From: Natronococcus sp. A-GB1
GTDB lineage: Archaea; Halobacteriota; Halobacteria; Halobacteriales; Natrialbaceae
Assembly (NCBI RefSeq): GCF_029688845.1
Contig: NZ_JARUKW010000011.1
Coordinates: 62,001 to 126,000, forward strand
Direction of reading: 5' to 3'
Length of the DNA stretch: 64,000 bases
Shown: positions 54,890 through 63,746 of the stretch, in pieces
Layout of the letters: the number at the start of each line of letters is the position of its first letter
Numbering within the stretch: the first letter of the stretch is position 1
Notes under the pieces: model-generated
What the model saw: only the letters and a program-made list of their open reading frames with translations
Told to the model about the DNA's origin: nothing
Databases searched by the model: none
Made by a program: the position numbers and the translations under genes

Positions 54890-56992
54890 GTGAACCAGGT
54901 CGTCGTCCGTGCGCTCGTTCTCACGCTGTTGGCGTGTTCGTTGCCGCTCGCTGCGACCGCCGCGGGCGCCCCTGCCGGCGAGTCCTCCCAGTCGATTGCG
55001 GGCGACACGCTCGCGAGCGCTGGCGACCAGCCGGTGGCCAACGAGACGCCTCCCCACCAGAACCCCGACGAGTACGACGAGGCCGGCGACGACGAGGAAC
55101 TCGAGTCCTGGCTCTCCGACCAGCTCTCCGATCAGCTCCAGGACAGTTCGGTCGCCCTGAGCGAGGGCCAGTACGACCAGGCCCGCGAGCATCTCGGCGA
55201 CGACTACGACGAGCGCCTCGAGCAGTATGCCGAGGTCTCCGGATCGACCGGCGACGAGGACGATCCGGCCGAAGCCTACCGGAACGCCTCCGAGTCACAG
55301 GAGCGGATGGCGGACACCATCGAGGAGTACCACGAGACCCGCGCGGAGTACGAGGAGGCGCTCCAGGAGGGTGACCAGGAGCGCGCCCACGACCTCGCGC
55401 GCGAACTCGAGGCGCTGTCCGACGAGATCGACGAGGCCGGTGAGGACGCCGTCACGAGCTACGAGACGATCGACAACGAGACCGACGAGGACCACTCCGA
55501 CTCGGCGGCGGCGGTCAACGAGAGCCGAAGCGAGATCGAGAGCGAGCAGACGGCAGTCCGCGACGAGCAGTTCGTCGAGACCGAACTCGACCTCGAGGTC
55601 GTCGACGAGACGGCGTCGCTCGAGGATCCGATGGTCGTCCGCGGCGAGGTACGAACCGCGGACGGCGAGCCGATCGAGGACGACCCCGAGATCCGGGTCG
55701 AGGACGAGCCCGTCGCCGTCGGCGAGCCGAGCGGTGACTGGTGGGCCGGCGACGAGAACGAGTTCGAGTTCGAGTACCGCCCGACCGATCTCGCGCTCGA
55801 CAAGGAGACGGTAACCGCCGAGTACGTCCCCGACGGCGATACGAACTACCTCGGCGCCGAGCAGGAACTCGAGGTGACGCCCGAACAGACGACGGCGACG
55901 ATAGACGACCTGACGGCGACCGACGAGGTCGCCTACGGCGATCCGCTGTCGGTCAGCGGAGCGGTGACCGCTGCTGGAGAGCCCGTCGACGACGTGCCGG
56001 TCGCGATCAGCGTCGACGGCGAACTCATCGGGACGGTAACCGCCTCGGAGGGGAACTTCGAGGGTGAGATGGAGACACCGGCGAACGTCTCGGCCGGCGA
56101 GGGGTCGGTAACCGCCTCGCTCCCATACGAGGATCGAACGCTCACCGCGACGCCCGCCGAGGCACCGATTAGCGTCGCCGAGACCGAAACCGAGCTGACG
56201 GCGACGGCGACGGCGATCGGCGAGGAGGAAGTCGCGATCGACGGCAGCCTCGCGACCGCCGACAGCGAGCCCCTCGACAACCAGACCCTCGAAGTCCGGG
56301 TCGACGGCGTGGCCGCGGAGACGATCGAAACCGACGAGGACGGCGGGATCGCCGGCACCGTCGACACCGGCTCGGTCGACGGCGAGGAGGTTACGGTCGC
56401 GATCAGCTACGACGACGCCGGATCGAACATGGCCGCGGCGGAGACCGAGGAGACCGTAACGATGCCGGACGGCAGCGACTCGCTGCCGGTGCCGCAGTCG
56501 GCCATCGTCGGCATCGGCGCGCTGCTCGGCATCGGCGTCCTCGGGCTGGCCGGCTGGTGGCGGCGTCGCTCGAGGCGGGACGACGTCGACCGGGCACCGT
56601 CGATCGCGGTCGGCGGACCCACACGCGGTCCCGATCCGGCGATGACGCAGGACCGCATCGACGCCCTGCTGGACCGGGCGGCCGAACAGCTCGCGGACGG
56701 CCGAACCGACACCGCGGTTCGAACCGCACACGCCGCGGTCAGACACGCCTACGGAAGCGCGGTCGGTCGGCCCGGCGCGGCGACTCACTGGGAGTTCTAC
56801 CGCGAGCACGTCGACGACGCCGCGGCCGATGGGGTTCCCCTTCGAGAACTCGTCGAGACCTACGAACAGGCCGCCTTCAGGCCCGACTCGGTGACCGAGG
56901 AGCAGGCCGAACGCGCCCTCGAGACCGCCGAGCGGCTCTGCGAAGAGGCGGACCTCGAGGCGACGACCGGCTCGGCGTCGGCTGCCGCGTAG
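54890..56992 (+). CDS. Exported DUF4129-domain protein with beta-sandwich repeats
   Basis: The GTG at 54890 gives a Sec signal (NQVVVRALVLTLLACSLPLAATAAGA). The mature 700-residue protein has an acidic helical/coiled-coil stretch (60-230), about three Ig-like beta-sandwich units (230-510; each with a V-A-Y-G-D/E-P-L/M-V-S-G pattern), one membrane helix (537-557) and a cytoplasmic DUF4129 domain (about 583-690; RTAHAAVRHAYGSAVG... split). DUF4129 is typical of transglutaminase-associated surface-assembly loci; here the catalytic transglutaminase core is absent. Confidence 0.8.
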   Translation: MNQVVVRALVLTLLACSLPLAATAAGAPAGESSQSIAGDTLASAGDQPVANETPPHQNPDEYDEAGDDEELESWLSDQLSDQLQDSSVALSEGQYDQAREHLGDDYDERLEQYAEVSGSTGDEDDPAEAYRNASESQERMADTIEEYHETRAEYEEALQEGDQERAHDLARELEALSDEIDEAGEDAVTSYETIDNETDEDHSDSAAAVNESRSEIESEQTAVRDEQFVETELDLEVVDETASLEDPMVVRGEVRTADGEPIEDDPEIRVEDEPVAVGEPSGDWWAGDENEFEFEYRPTDLALDKETVTAEYVPDGDTNYLGAEQELEVTPEQTTATIDDLTATDEVAYGDPLSVSGAVTAAGEPVDDVPVAISVDGELIGTVTASEGNFEGEMETPANVSAGEGSVTASLPYEDRTLTATPAEAPISVAETETELTATATAIGEEEVAIDGSLATADSEPLDNQTLEVRVDGVAAETIETDEDGGIAGTVDTGSVDGEEVTVAISYDDAGSNMAAAETEETVTMPDGSDSLPVPQSAIVGIGALLGIGVLGLAGWWRRRSRRDDVDRAPSIAVGGPTRGPDPAMTQDRIDALLDRAAEQLADGRTDTAVRTAHAAVRHAYGSAVGRPGAATHWEFYREHVDDAAADGVPLRELVETYEQAAFRPDSVTEEQAERALETAERLCEEADLEATTGSASAAA

Positions 56993-57011
56993 GACGGTTC
57001 GACCGACCGAC

Positions 57012-57018
57012 TTTTATT
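57012..57018 (+). promoter_or_regulatory. TATA box of the DUF1616 gene
   Basis: TTTTATT lies 25-31 nt ahead of the ATG at 57043, matching a leaderless start and suggesting that the gene has its own promoter. Confidence 0.45.
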
Positions 57019-57042
57019 GGCCGCTCGTCAACGACGTACTGA

Positions 57043-58131
57043 ATGGACGATCGACGGTCGCTTCGGTTGCTGATTCCTCGCCCGATCCGCAGGCTTCCCG
57101 CCGACCTCGCGGCGATGCTCGTCGTGACCCTCCTCGTCAACGTCGCCGTCTTCGTTCCCATCGTTCGGGATACGCCGCTTCGGGCCCCGCTGGGACTCGC
57201 GTTCGCGCTGTTCGTCCCCGGCTACGTTTTCATCGCCGCGCTATTTCCCGAGGCCGGGGAGTCGCCGACGGCAGACGACCCGGACGACACCACCCGCTTT
57301 TCCGGCGAGTCGATCCGTGCGGGGATCGACGGCATCGAGCGCGTCGCGCTCGCGTTCGGGCTGAGCATCGCCATCGTTCCACTGATCGGCCTCATGTTGA
57401 ACTTTACGCCGTGGGGGATCCGGCTGACGCCGATCATGCTCTCGCTGTCGGGCTTTACCGTCCTCGCGACGGCCGTCGCGGCCCACCGCCGCTGGGAGCT
57501 CCCCGCCGAGGAGCGGTTCGCGGTTCCCTACCGCACGTGGTACGCCGCCGGGCGCTCGGAGCTGCTCGAGCCCGAGACCCGCCTCGACGGCGCCCTGAAC
57601 GTCCTGTTGGTGCTCTCGATCGTGCTCGCGGTCGGCGTGGTCGGCTTCGCGGTCGTCTCCCCGCCGGCCGGCGAGCAGTTCTCGGCGGTCTACCTCCTCA
57701 CCGAGGACGACGACGGCGAACTCGTCGCCGACGGCTACCCCACCGAGTTCACCCAGGGTGAGAGTGCCGAGGTTATCGTCGGCGTCGACAACCACGAACA
57801 CGAGACGACCGACTACACCGTCGTCGCGGTCGAACAGCAGACCGAAACCGTGGTCAACGAGAGCGCCGTCACGGAGGCCGGCGGCGAGGACGGGAACGAG
57901 ACTGCGGTCAACGAGACGGTCGTTACCGAACAACAGGAGCTCGAGCGCTTCGAGACGACGCTGGGCCACAACGAGAGCTGGCACCAGACCCACGAGCTCG
58001 AGCCGACGATGGTCGGCGAGGACATCCGGATCGTCTGGCTACTGTTCCCCGACGGCGAGGTACCCGACGAGCCGACGACCGACGACACCGAGTACCACGT
58101 CCACCTCTGGGCCGACGTCGAGGAGCCCTGA
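57043..58131 (+). CDS. DUF1616-domain membrane protein
   Basis: The 362-residue protein has four membrane helices in the first 200 residues (AAMLVVTLLVNVAVFVPIV, PLGLAFALFVPGYVFIAALF with the family's G-L-x-F-x-L-F-x-P-G-Y pattern, ALAFGLSIAIVPLIGLML, IMLSLSGFTVLATAVA). A further helix near 190-215 precedes an extracytoplasmic beta-sandwich tail with several N-E-S/T glycosylation-type sequons. DUF1616 proteins occur in archaeal surface-glycan and cell-wall loci. Confidence 0.82.
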   Translation: MDDRRSLRLLIPRPIRRLPADLAAMLVVTLLVNVAVFVPIVRDTPLRAPLGLAFALFVPGYVFIAALFPEAGESPTADDPDDTTRFSGESIRAGIDGIERVALAFGLSIAIVPLIGLMLNFTPWGIRLTPIMLSLSGFTVLATAVAAHRRWELPAEERFAVPYRTWYAAGRSELLEPETRLDGALNVLLVLSIVLAVGVVGFAVVSPPAGEQFSAVYLLTEDDDGELVADGYPTEFTQGESAEVIVGVDNHEHETTDYTVVAVEQQTETVVNESAVTEAGGEDGNETAVNETVVTEQQELERFETTLGHNESWHQTHELEPTMVGEDIRIVWLLFPDGEVPDEPTTDDTEYHVHLWADVEEP

Positions 58132-58271
58132 TCGGCGCTCGCGCCTCGAGTTCGGCCAGTGTCCCTGCCTCGATTCGGGTCGGTCGTACCCGAGGAAACG
58201 ACGGGTATGTATCGACTAAGGTGGTCATATGAACTCATATTCTCCCTACCAGTTGCGACCTGACTAGTGGG

Positions 58272-58342
58272 AAAGCTTATTACTGGACGCGGACACGTCG
58301 AAGATACGGTGGTGATGACAACGAATACCACACTACTCACGC
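58272..58342 (+). repeat. 71-bp promoter/start-codon repeat, copy 1
   Basis: The element begins AAAGCTTATTAC and ends in TACGGTGGTGATGACAAC followed by GAATACCAC. It matches copy 2 (63644-63714) at about 57 of 71 positions with no gap; the first 12 and a central 27 bases are identical. It contains a TATA-like box and, 43 nt on, an ATG reading MTTNTTL. Confidence 0.65.
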
Positions 58343-58518
58343 GACGTGACCGATCCCGTATCGAATACCGCGATCCCCTGGTACGACTCCTGTGGCGGCC
58401 GAACGCTGACTTCGGCCACACTCGACGTGCGCGTTTTGTACACCGCTGCCGCTCACTTTTCGAGCTCGACCCCGCGTCGGAACCGTTTCACCGTCGATCG
58501 GTGGGCGGCTACTCGTAG
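58315..58518 (+). CDS. Possible small protein starting in the 71-bp repeat (67 aa)
   Basis: The ATG at 58315 opens MTTNTTLLTRRDRSRIEYRD and runs 67 codons, overlapping the convergent deacetylase stop by 10 nt. The product is basic and Arg-rich, unusual for a haloarchaeal cytosolic protein. The shared N-terminus with the 63687 frame and the conserved upstream region argue for expression. The rest is unrelated to the second copy. No domain is recognised. Confidence 0.35.
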   Translation: MTTNTTLLTRRDRSRIEYRDPLVRLLWRPNADFGHTRRARFVHRCRSLFELDPASEPFHRRSVGGYS

Positions 58519-59822
58519 ACGTACTTCTCGGCCATCTCGGCGGGCGTGATCACCTCGAGTTCGCCGGCCTCGAGGTACTCCTCGAGCGCACGAACCGTCT
58601 CCTCGAGCGCCTCGAGCGCGCTCTCCCCGTCCAGTTCGTAGAACGGGATCGCCGTGATCCCGCCCCACTCGGCGGTCCACTCGAGCAGATCCGCCGCGTC
58701 GTCCGGGTCGGGCGTCTCGGCCATCGAGCAGAGGTGGGGGTTCCCCGCGTACCCCTGCGAGCGCGAGCGGCCCGCGAAGGCGAGATCGTAGTTGTCACGG
58801 ACAAGCTCGACGGACTCGTCGGTGTACGTCGAGCCCGGATAGGCGAAGACGCGGGTACCGTCCCCGTAGCCTGCCTCGGCGAGCCAGTCGATCGGGTCGA
58901 CGACGGCGTCCTCGAGCGCGTTCGGATCGACGCCGTCGAGGGGCTGGCCGTTCGCCGACTGCGCGCCGATCGTCCAGCCGGCCGCGGCGAGGTCGTCGAC
59001 CTGCTCGCGGGTCAGTCGGTCCCCCTCGGCGGCCTCGTTCTCGCGGAGTCGAGCGGTCGGGACGAACGCCGTCGCCGGGAGCTCGGCGTCCTCGAGGCGG
59101 GGCAGGGCCTCCGTGTAGTGCGTCTCGTACCCGCCGTGGAACTGGAGCAACACCGTTCCCTGAGTCGGTCGGGGGACGAAGTGGAAGTTGTCGACCCACT
59201 GGCGACCCTCGGTGTCGTCGCCGAACCAGCGGATCACCTGTAGGACGACGACCTTACTCAGGTCGGGTTCGCCCCGGATCCGGGTGATCCCGAAGTTGTG
59301 ACGTGTCAGGGACGTTCCGCCCGCGAATCCCTGGCTGTACTCGACGTAGTGGGCGTCTGCGTCCTGGAGCTGGATGCGCACGACGCCGGAATCCGTGTCG
59401 GTGGCCAGATCGAGCCCGGGTGCGACCTCCCGCACGTCGATCGGCTCCTCGAGCTCGCGGCGAACACGGACCTGTCCCCGCGAGTCGGCCGACGACGTCA
59501 GCAGCGCCGACTGGGAGCCCAGCGAGGCGCGGCTCGAGTCGGCTTCGAGCGTGCCGATGTCCTGCCACTCCCACCACTCCTCGAGGTCCTCGAAGTCGTC
59601 GAAGGTCCCGACCAGTTCGGGGAACTCCTCCTCGTCCTCAGAATCTCCCTCCTCATCACCGTCCTCGGAATTCTCGTCATCGTCCGGCGTCTCGTCGCTC
59701 GGCTCCGTACCGCCGTCGTCGGCCCGTTCGTCGCTCGTGTCCGGTTCGCCGGGGCCGCCGAGTTCGGTACAGCCGGCGAGGACGGTCGCCGCTCCGATCG
59801 CGAGGTAGGTCCGTCGGTCCAT
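58509..59822 (-). CDS. Surface lipoprotein with degenerate polysaccharide-deacetylase fold
   Basis: The 437-residue protein has a lipobox signal (LAIGAATVLAGC), an acidic linker, a jelly-roll-like domain (80-220) and a NodB-like barrel. Where active enzymes and the paralog at 2789-4141 have D-D-G, this protein reads FHGGYET, and the second metal motif has become IGAQSANGQ. Both metal-binding motifs are thus lost, so it is probably a glycan-binding or structural relative rather than a deacetylase. The barrel C-terminus (TRVFAYPGSTYTDESVELVRDNYDLAF split) is well kept. Confidence 0.75.
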   Translation of the reverse strand: MDRRTYLAIGAATVLAGCTELGGPGEPDTSDERADDGGTEPSDETPDDDENSEDGDEEGDSEDEEEFPELVGTFDDFEDLEEWWEWQDIGTLEADSSRASLGSQSALLTSSADSRGQVRVRRELEEPIDVREVAPGLDLATDTDSGVVRIQLQDADAHYVEYSQGFAGGTSLTRHNFGITRIRGEPDLSKVVVLQVIRWFGDDTEGRQWVDNFHFVPRPTQGTVLLQFHGGYETHYTEALPRLEDAELPATAFVPTARLRENEAAEGDRLTREQVDDLAAAGWTIGAQSANGQPLDGVDPNALEDAVVDPIDWLAEAGYGDGTRVFAYPGSTYTDESVELVRDNYDLAFAGRSRSQGYAGNPHLCSMAETPDPDDAADLLEWTAEWGGITAIPFYELDGESALEALEETVRALEEYLEAGELEVITPAEMAEKYVYE

Positions 59823-59968
59823 CGTTCGTCGAACCCAGACCCGGGACCGGGGGTTTGTTATGCTTCCAGTATCTCTGCCGGGTCGGTCCGTACGCCCCTC
59901 ATACCTCGAGGGATCGATCTACCTGCCCGAACATGGTCGTCGGTCGCGGGGACGAACGTCGCCGTTCG

Positions 59969-60838
59969 CTACCAGACGAGCCACTCGAGTGCGAGCACGA
60001 GCGCGGCCAGAAAGACGTGTTCGCCGTCGACGATCCCGCCGTAGAACAAGGGGCCGCGATCCCGGCTCGCGAAGGGGATGTAACAGCCGACGTAGCCGTG
60101 GAACGCCAGTAGGACCAGGAATCTGGTGTCGAGGACGCCCGCTGCGACGACCGCGACGACGACGACCGCGACGACGACGTTGGCGAGCTGGGCAACGATG
60201 CGGGTCCAGCGCGGTCCGAACGCCGTCGGAATCGTCGCGATCCCCTCTTCGCGGTCGCCCTCGATGTCTTTGACGTCGAAGATCGCCGCGGCGATCGTGA
60301 TCATGGCGCCGATGTAAGCGGCGAGAAAGAGCACCTCGCGGGCCAGCAGTTGCTCGTAGTAGACCCCGACGCCAAGGGGGATTACCGCCCAGGCGAAGCC
60401 GACGAAGAGGTTCTTGACGAGGAACACTCGCTTGATTCCGAGCGTGTACAGCCCGGCGACGACTGCGGGCAACAACAGGTAGCCGGCGCCCGGGAGCTCG
60501 AGTGCGACCGCGACGACGATGGCGGCGAGGTAGAGCCCGACGCCCAGCGCCAGCCAGACGAGGCCGGCGCGCTCGACGAACGCCGCGCGCCGGGGGACGT
60601 TCTCGCGGTCCTCCTCGAGGTCGGTGAAACGGTTTATCGTGTAGACGAACATCGCCGCCGCGAAGACGATGAAGGCGGGCAGCGCCTCGAGGGGCAGGTC
60701 GGCGAGGACGGCGGTCGTAACGACGACGCTCGCGGCCGCGAGCGAGATGAAGAGATTGCTGTGGACCAGAAACCGGAGCGCAGCGAGCAGCCACGCCGGC
60801 AGGCGGGGGCCCTCGCGTGCGGCCGTCGGGGTCGACAC
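59969..60838 (-). CDS. UbiA-family prenyltransferase
   Basis: This 289-residue protein has about nine membrane helices. The two Asp-rich Mg-diphosphate motifs are intact: NRFTDLEED (N69, D73, D77) and DVKDIEGD (D188, D191, D195). It transfers a prenyl chain to an acceptor in the membrane; options include menaquinone, archaeal lipid (digeranylgeranylglyceryl phosphate) or carotenoid pathways, and the neighbours do not decide. A single gene with no coupled partner. Confidence 0.85.
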   Translation of the reverse strand: MSTPTAAREGPRLPAWLLAALRFLVHSNLFISLAAASVVVTTAVLADLPLEALPAFIVFAAAMFVYTINRFTDLEEDRENVPRRAAFVERAGLVWLALGVGLYLAAIVVAVALELPGAGYLLLPAVVAGLYTLGIKRVFLVKNLFVGFAWAVIPLGVGVYYEQLLAREVLFLAAYIGAMITIAAAIFDVKDIEGDREEGIATIPTAFGPRWTRIVAQLANVVVAVVVVAVVAAGVLDTRFLVLLAFHGYVGCYIPFASRDRGPLFYGGIVDGEHVFLAALVLALEWLVW

Positions 60839-61053
60839 TACGACACCGCCTCCAGCCGCCGGTGTTCGGACCGGCTCCAGGGCTGTCCGTCCCGCGCGTC
60901 TCGATCACCGGGAGTACGGGGGAACACCGCTCGTCTCGTGGTAGGAACTGTACGGAGTCAAACGCTTCGGTACACTCACTCGAGCTACCGTCGGCTACCG
61001 GGTATCGAGGACAACAGGAACAACGCCGCGCTCACGACGAAGGGCTCGATCGA

Positions 61054-61176
61054 CTACTGGTACTGGGACTCGCGTCGCGCTTGGTACATCAGCTCCCAGA
61101 CCGCGTCCTCGATCGACTCGGGGTTCTCTTCCTCGAGCTTCTTGTACAGGGACTCGGAGACGGTTACTTCGGGCAT
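61054..61176 (-). CDS. Small conserved-type protein (40 aa)
   Basis: The 40-codon frame MPEVTVSESLYKKLEEENP, continuing SIEDAVWELMYQARR, has strong haloarchaeal codon bias and a TATA-like TTTATTA about 30 nt upstream of the ATG at 61176. The start (V-T-V-S-E-x-L-Y-K-x-L) resembles the N-terminal strand and first helix of ribbon-helix-helix proteins and antitoxins. A DNA-binding or antitoxin-like role is possible; no toxin gene is adjacent. Confidence 0.6.
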   Translation of the reverse strand: MPEVTVSESLYKKLEEENPESIEDAVWELMYQARRESQYQ

Positions 61177-61337
61177 CACCTGTGTCTACTGTAGCCGAGA
61201 TAATAAAGGTACCCTAATACGGAACTGAGTTAATTTCGGTCGAGCGTCGAGGAGGCGCCGTGATACGGCAATCACTGCCGCAAATCGAACCGAAACTGGC
61301 AGGATTTAAGCAAGGCGGGGACGGCCGTTCGAATGGT

Positions 61338-62489
61338 ATGAAACTACATGAGTACCAGGCGAAGCAGGTCTTCGCCGACGCCGGGATTCCGACGCCGGAG
61401 TCACAGCTCGCTTCGGACGTCGACGGCGTACTGACCGCAGCCGAGGAGATCGGGTATCCGGTCGCGGTCAAGGCACAGGTACAGGTCGGCGGTCGGGGGA
61501 AAGCCGGCGGGATCGAACTCGTCGAGAACGAGGAGGAGGCCCGCGAGGCGGCCGAGTCGATCATCGGGATGGATCTCAAGGGCTACCACGTCGGCCAGGT
61601 CCTCGTCGAGGGCGCGGTTGACTTCGTCGACGAACTCTACGTCGGCATCACGATGGACCGCGGCGAGGGCAAACCCGTCGCAATGGTCTCGACGAAGGGT
61701 GGCGTCAACATCGAGGAGGTCGCCGAGGAGGACCCCGAGGCGATCGCCCGCGAACACATCGACCCCTCGTTCGGGATGCACCCCTACCAGGCCCGCAAGG
61801 CCGTCTACGACGCCGGCGTCGACAAGGCCGTCGCCCGCGACGTCTCGAGCGTTCTCACCACGCTCTACCAGCTCTGGGACGACCGCGACGGCTCCGACGC
61901 GGAGATCAACCCGCTGATGGTCACCGGCGACGACGAGGTCATCGCGGCCGACGCCGTGATGAACATCGACGAGGACGCGCTGTTCCGCCAGCCCGAGCTC
62001 GCCGAGATGGAGGCCGAGGCCGCAAGCGGCGGCGACGAGCTCGAGCAGAAGGCCGACGAGTACGACTTCGACTACGTTCGGCTGGAGGGCAACACGGGCA
62101 TCATCGGCAACGGTGCCGGCCTCGTGATGACCACGCTCGACCTCGTCGACCACTACGGCGGCGAGCCCGCGAACTTCCTGGACGTCGGCGGCGGCGCGAA
62201 GGCCGACCGCATCGCGAACGCGCTGGATATGGTGTTCTCGGACGACAACGTCGATTCGGTCGTCTTCAACATCTTCGGCGGGATCACCCGCGGCGACGAG
62301 GTCGCCAAGGGGATCAACGAAGCCTTGGAGCAGTTCGACGAGATCCCCAAACCGGTCGTCGTCCGCCTCGCGGGGACGAACTGGGAAGAGGGGATGGAAA
62401 TTCTGAACGAGGACCTCGTGACGGTCGAACAGACCCTCGAGGACGCGGTTCAGCGTGCCGTCGAGTACGCTGAGGAGGGACAAGCATGA
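61338..62489 (+). CDS. sucC: Succinyl-CoA synthetase (ADP-forming) beta subunit
   Basis: This 383-residue protein opens [18 protein letters not shown], the family hallmark, with an ATP-grasp domain ([25 protein letters not shown] near 205) and a CoA-ligase domain with [12 protein letters not shown] and [13 protein letters not shown]. It forms the nucleotide-binding half of the enzyme that makes ATP from succinyl-CoA in the TCA cycle. The ATG at 61338 is chosen, with a GATTTAAG TATA box about 25-33 nt upstream. Overlaps sucD by 4 nt. Confidence 0.96.
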   Translation: MKLHEYQAKQVFADAGIPTPESQLASDVDGVLTAAEEIGYPVAVKAQVQVGGRGKAGGIELVENEEEAREAAESIIGMDLKGYHVGQVLVEGAVDFVDELYVGITMDRGEGKPVAMVSTKGGVNIEEVAEEDPEAIAREHIDPSFGMHPYQARKAVYDAGVDKAVARDVSSVLTTLYQLWDDRDGSDAEINPLMVTGDDEVIAADAVMNIDEDALFRQPELAEMEAEAASGGDELEQKADEYDFDYVRLEGNTGIIGNGAGLVMTTLDLVDHYGGEPANFLDVGGGAKADRIANALDMVFSDDNVDSVVFNIFGGITRGDEVAKGINEALEQFDEIPKPVVVRLAGTNWEEGMEILNEDLVTVEQTLEDAVQRAVEYAEEGQA

Positions 62490-63358
62490 GTGTACTAGTC
62501 GACGACGACACGCGCGTCGTGGTACAGGGCATCACCGGCGGGGAGGGCAAGTTCCACGCCGAACAGATGATGGAGTACGGCACGAACGTCGTCGCGGGCG
62601 CCGTGCCCGGCAAGGGCGGCCAGGAGGCCGCCGGCGTTCCGGTGTACGACACGGTCCACGAGGCCGTCGAAGAGGAAGACGCCGACACCTCGGTGATCTT
62701 CGTCCCGCCGGCCTTTGCCGGCGACGCGATCTTCGAGTCCCTCGACAGCGACCTCGAGCTCGCGGTCGCCATCACGGAGGGCATCCCGACCCAGGACATG
62801 GCCCGGGTCAATAAGCGTCTCACCGAGACCGACACGCGACTCATCGGCCCGAACTGCCCCGGCCTCATCACGCCGGGCGAGGCCAAGCTGGGCATCCTTC
62901 CCGGTAACATCTTCGCCGACGGGAACGTCGGGCTCGTCTCTCGCTCTGGTACCCTGACCTACCAGGTCGTCGACAACCTGACGAACCGCGGCATCGGCCA
63001 GACCACCGCGATCGGGATCGGCGGCGACCCGATCATCGGCACCGACTTCGTCGACGCCCTCGAGCTGTTCGAAAACGACGACGAGACCGAAGCGATCGTC
63101 ATGTGCGGCGAGATCGGCGGCGAGGACGAGGAGGAAGCTGCGGCGTTCATCGACGAGAACGTCGACACGCCGGTCGCCGGCTTCATCGCCGGCCGCACGG
63201 CCCCGCCGGGCAAACGCATGGGCCACGCTGGCGCCATCGTCTCCGGCTCCGGTACCGGTACCGCCGAAAGCAAGATCTCGGCGCTGAACGACGCGGGCGT
63301 CCCCGTCGGCGACACTCCCGAGGAGGTCGCCGACCACATCGAAGAGTTCCTCGCGTAA
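62486..63358 (+). CDS. sucD: Succinyl-CoA synthetase alpha subunit
   Basis: This 290-residue protein has the CoA-binding Rossmann domain ([22 protein letters not shown] split), the GPNCPGLI segment, and the phosphohistidine loop [11 protein letters not shown] whose His is transiently phosphorylated. Translation is coupled to sucC by an ATGA overlap. A T6 run 61 nt after the stop probably ends the transcript. Confidence 0.96.
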   Translation: MSVLVDDDTRVVVQGITGGEGKFHAEQMMEYGTNVVAGAVPGKGGQEAAGVPVYDTVHEAVEEEDADTSVIFVPPAFAGDAIFESLDSDLELAVAITEGIPTQDMARVNKRLTETDTRLIGPNCPGLITPGEAKLGILPGNIFADGNVGLVSRSGTLTYQVVDNLTNRGIGQTTAIGIGGDPIIGTDFVDALELFENDDETEAIVMCGEIGGEDEEEAAAFIDENVDTPVAGFIAGRTAPPGKRMGHAGAIVSGSGTGTAESKISALNDAGVPVGDTPEEVADHIEEFLA

Positions 63359-63643
63359 CCCGGGACGCCGTCGTTTCGTAGCGAGCGAACGCGATCGACA
63401 AACGGCTCGATCGTACGGTTTTTTCACGGTTCGTCTCGAGGCGAGTGCTCGAGTCCGACCCGTCCGTGAGTCCGTCGACCGTTCGCGGGGAGGAGACTCG
63501 AGCCGGCTGCAGGATCGGGGGGTCGTCGCCCACTCGAGATCGTCAACGCTGATCGGCAGTACCTTCGGAACGTAAGCTTTCGAGCCGCACTAGGAACCGT
63601 GTGGTTGTAAATCATCTCTCGAGCTGGACACGTAGCTAGCAAC

Positions 63644-63714
63644 AAAGCTTATTACAGTACACGAACTCATCGATACTACGGTGGTGATGACAACGAATAC
63701 CACGCTACCCGCAC
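63644..63714 (+). repeat. 71-bp promoter/start-codon repeat, copy 2
   Basis: AAAGCTTATTAC begins the unit, and the ATG at 63687 lies at the same 43-nt offset as in copy 1. The 27 bases TACGGTGGTGATGACAAC plus GAATACCAC are identical in both copies. The frame from the ATG encodes MTTNTTLPAHTGYGDTAPL and then stops at 63746. Confidence 0.65.
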
Positions 63715-63746
63715 ACACTGGATACGGCGATACCGCCCCTCTGTGA
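63687..63746 (+). CDS. Possible 19-aa leader or micro-protein in the second repeat
   Basis: A 20-codon frame starts with the same MTTNTTL as the 58315 frame. It is too short to judge by composition. It may be a leader peptide, a truncated gene copy or untranslated. Support comes only from conservation of the upstream region and start codon. Confidence 0.25.
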   Translation: MTTNTTLPAHTGYGDTAPL

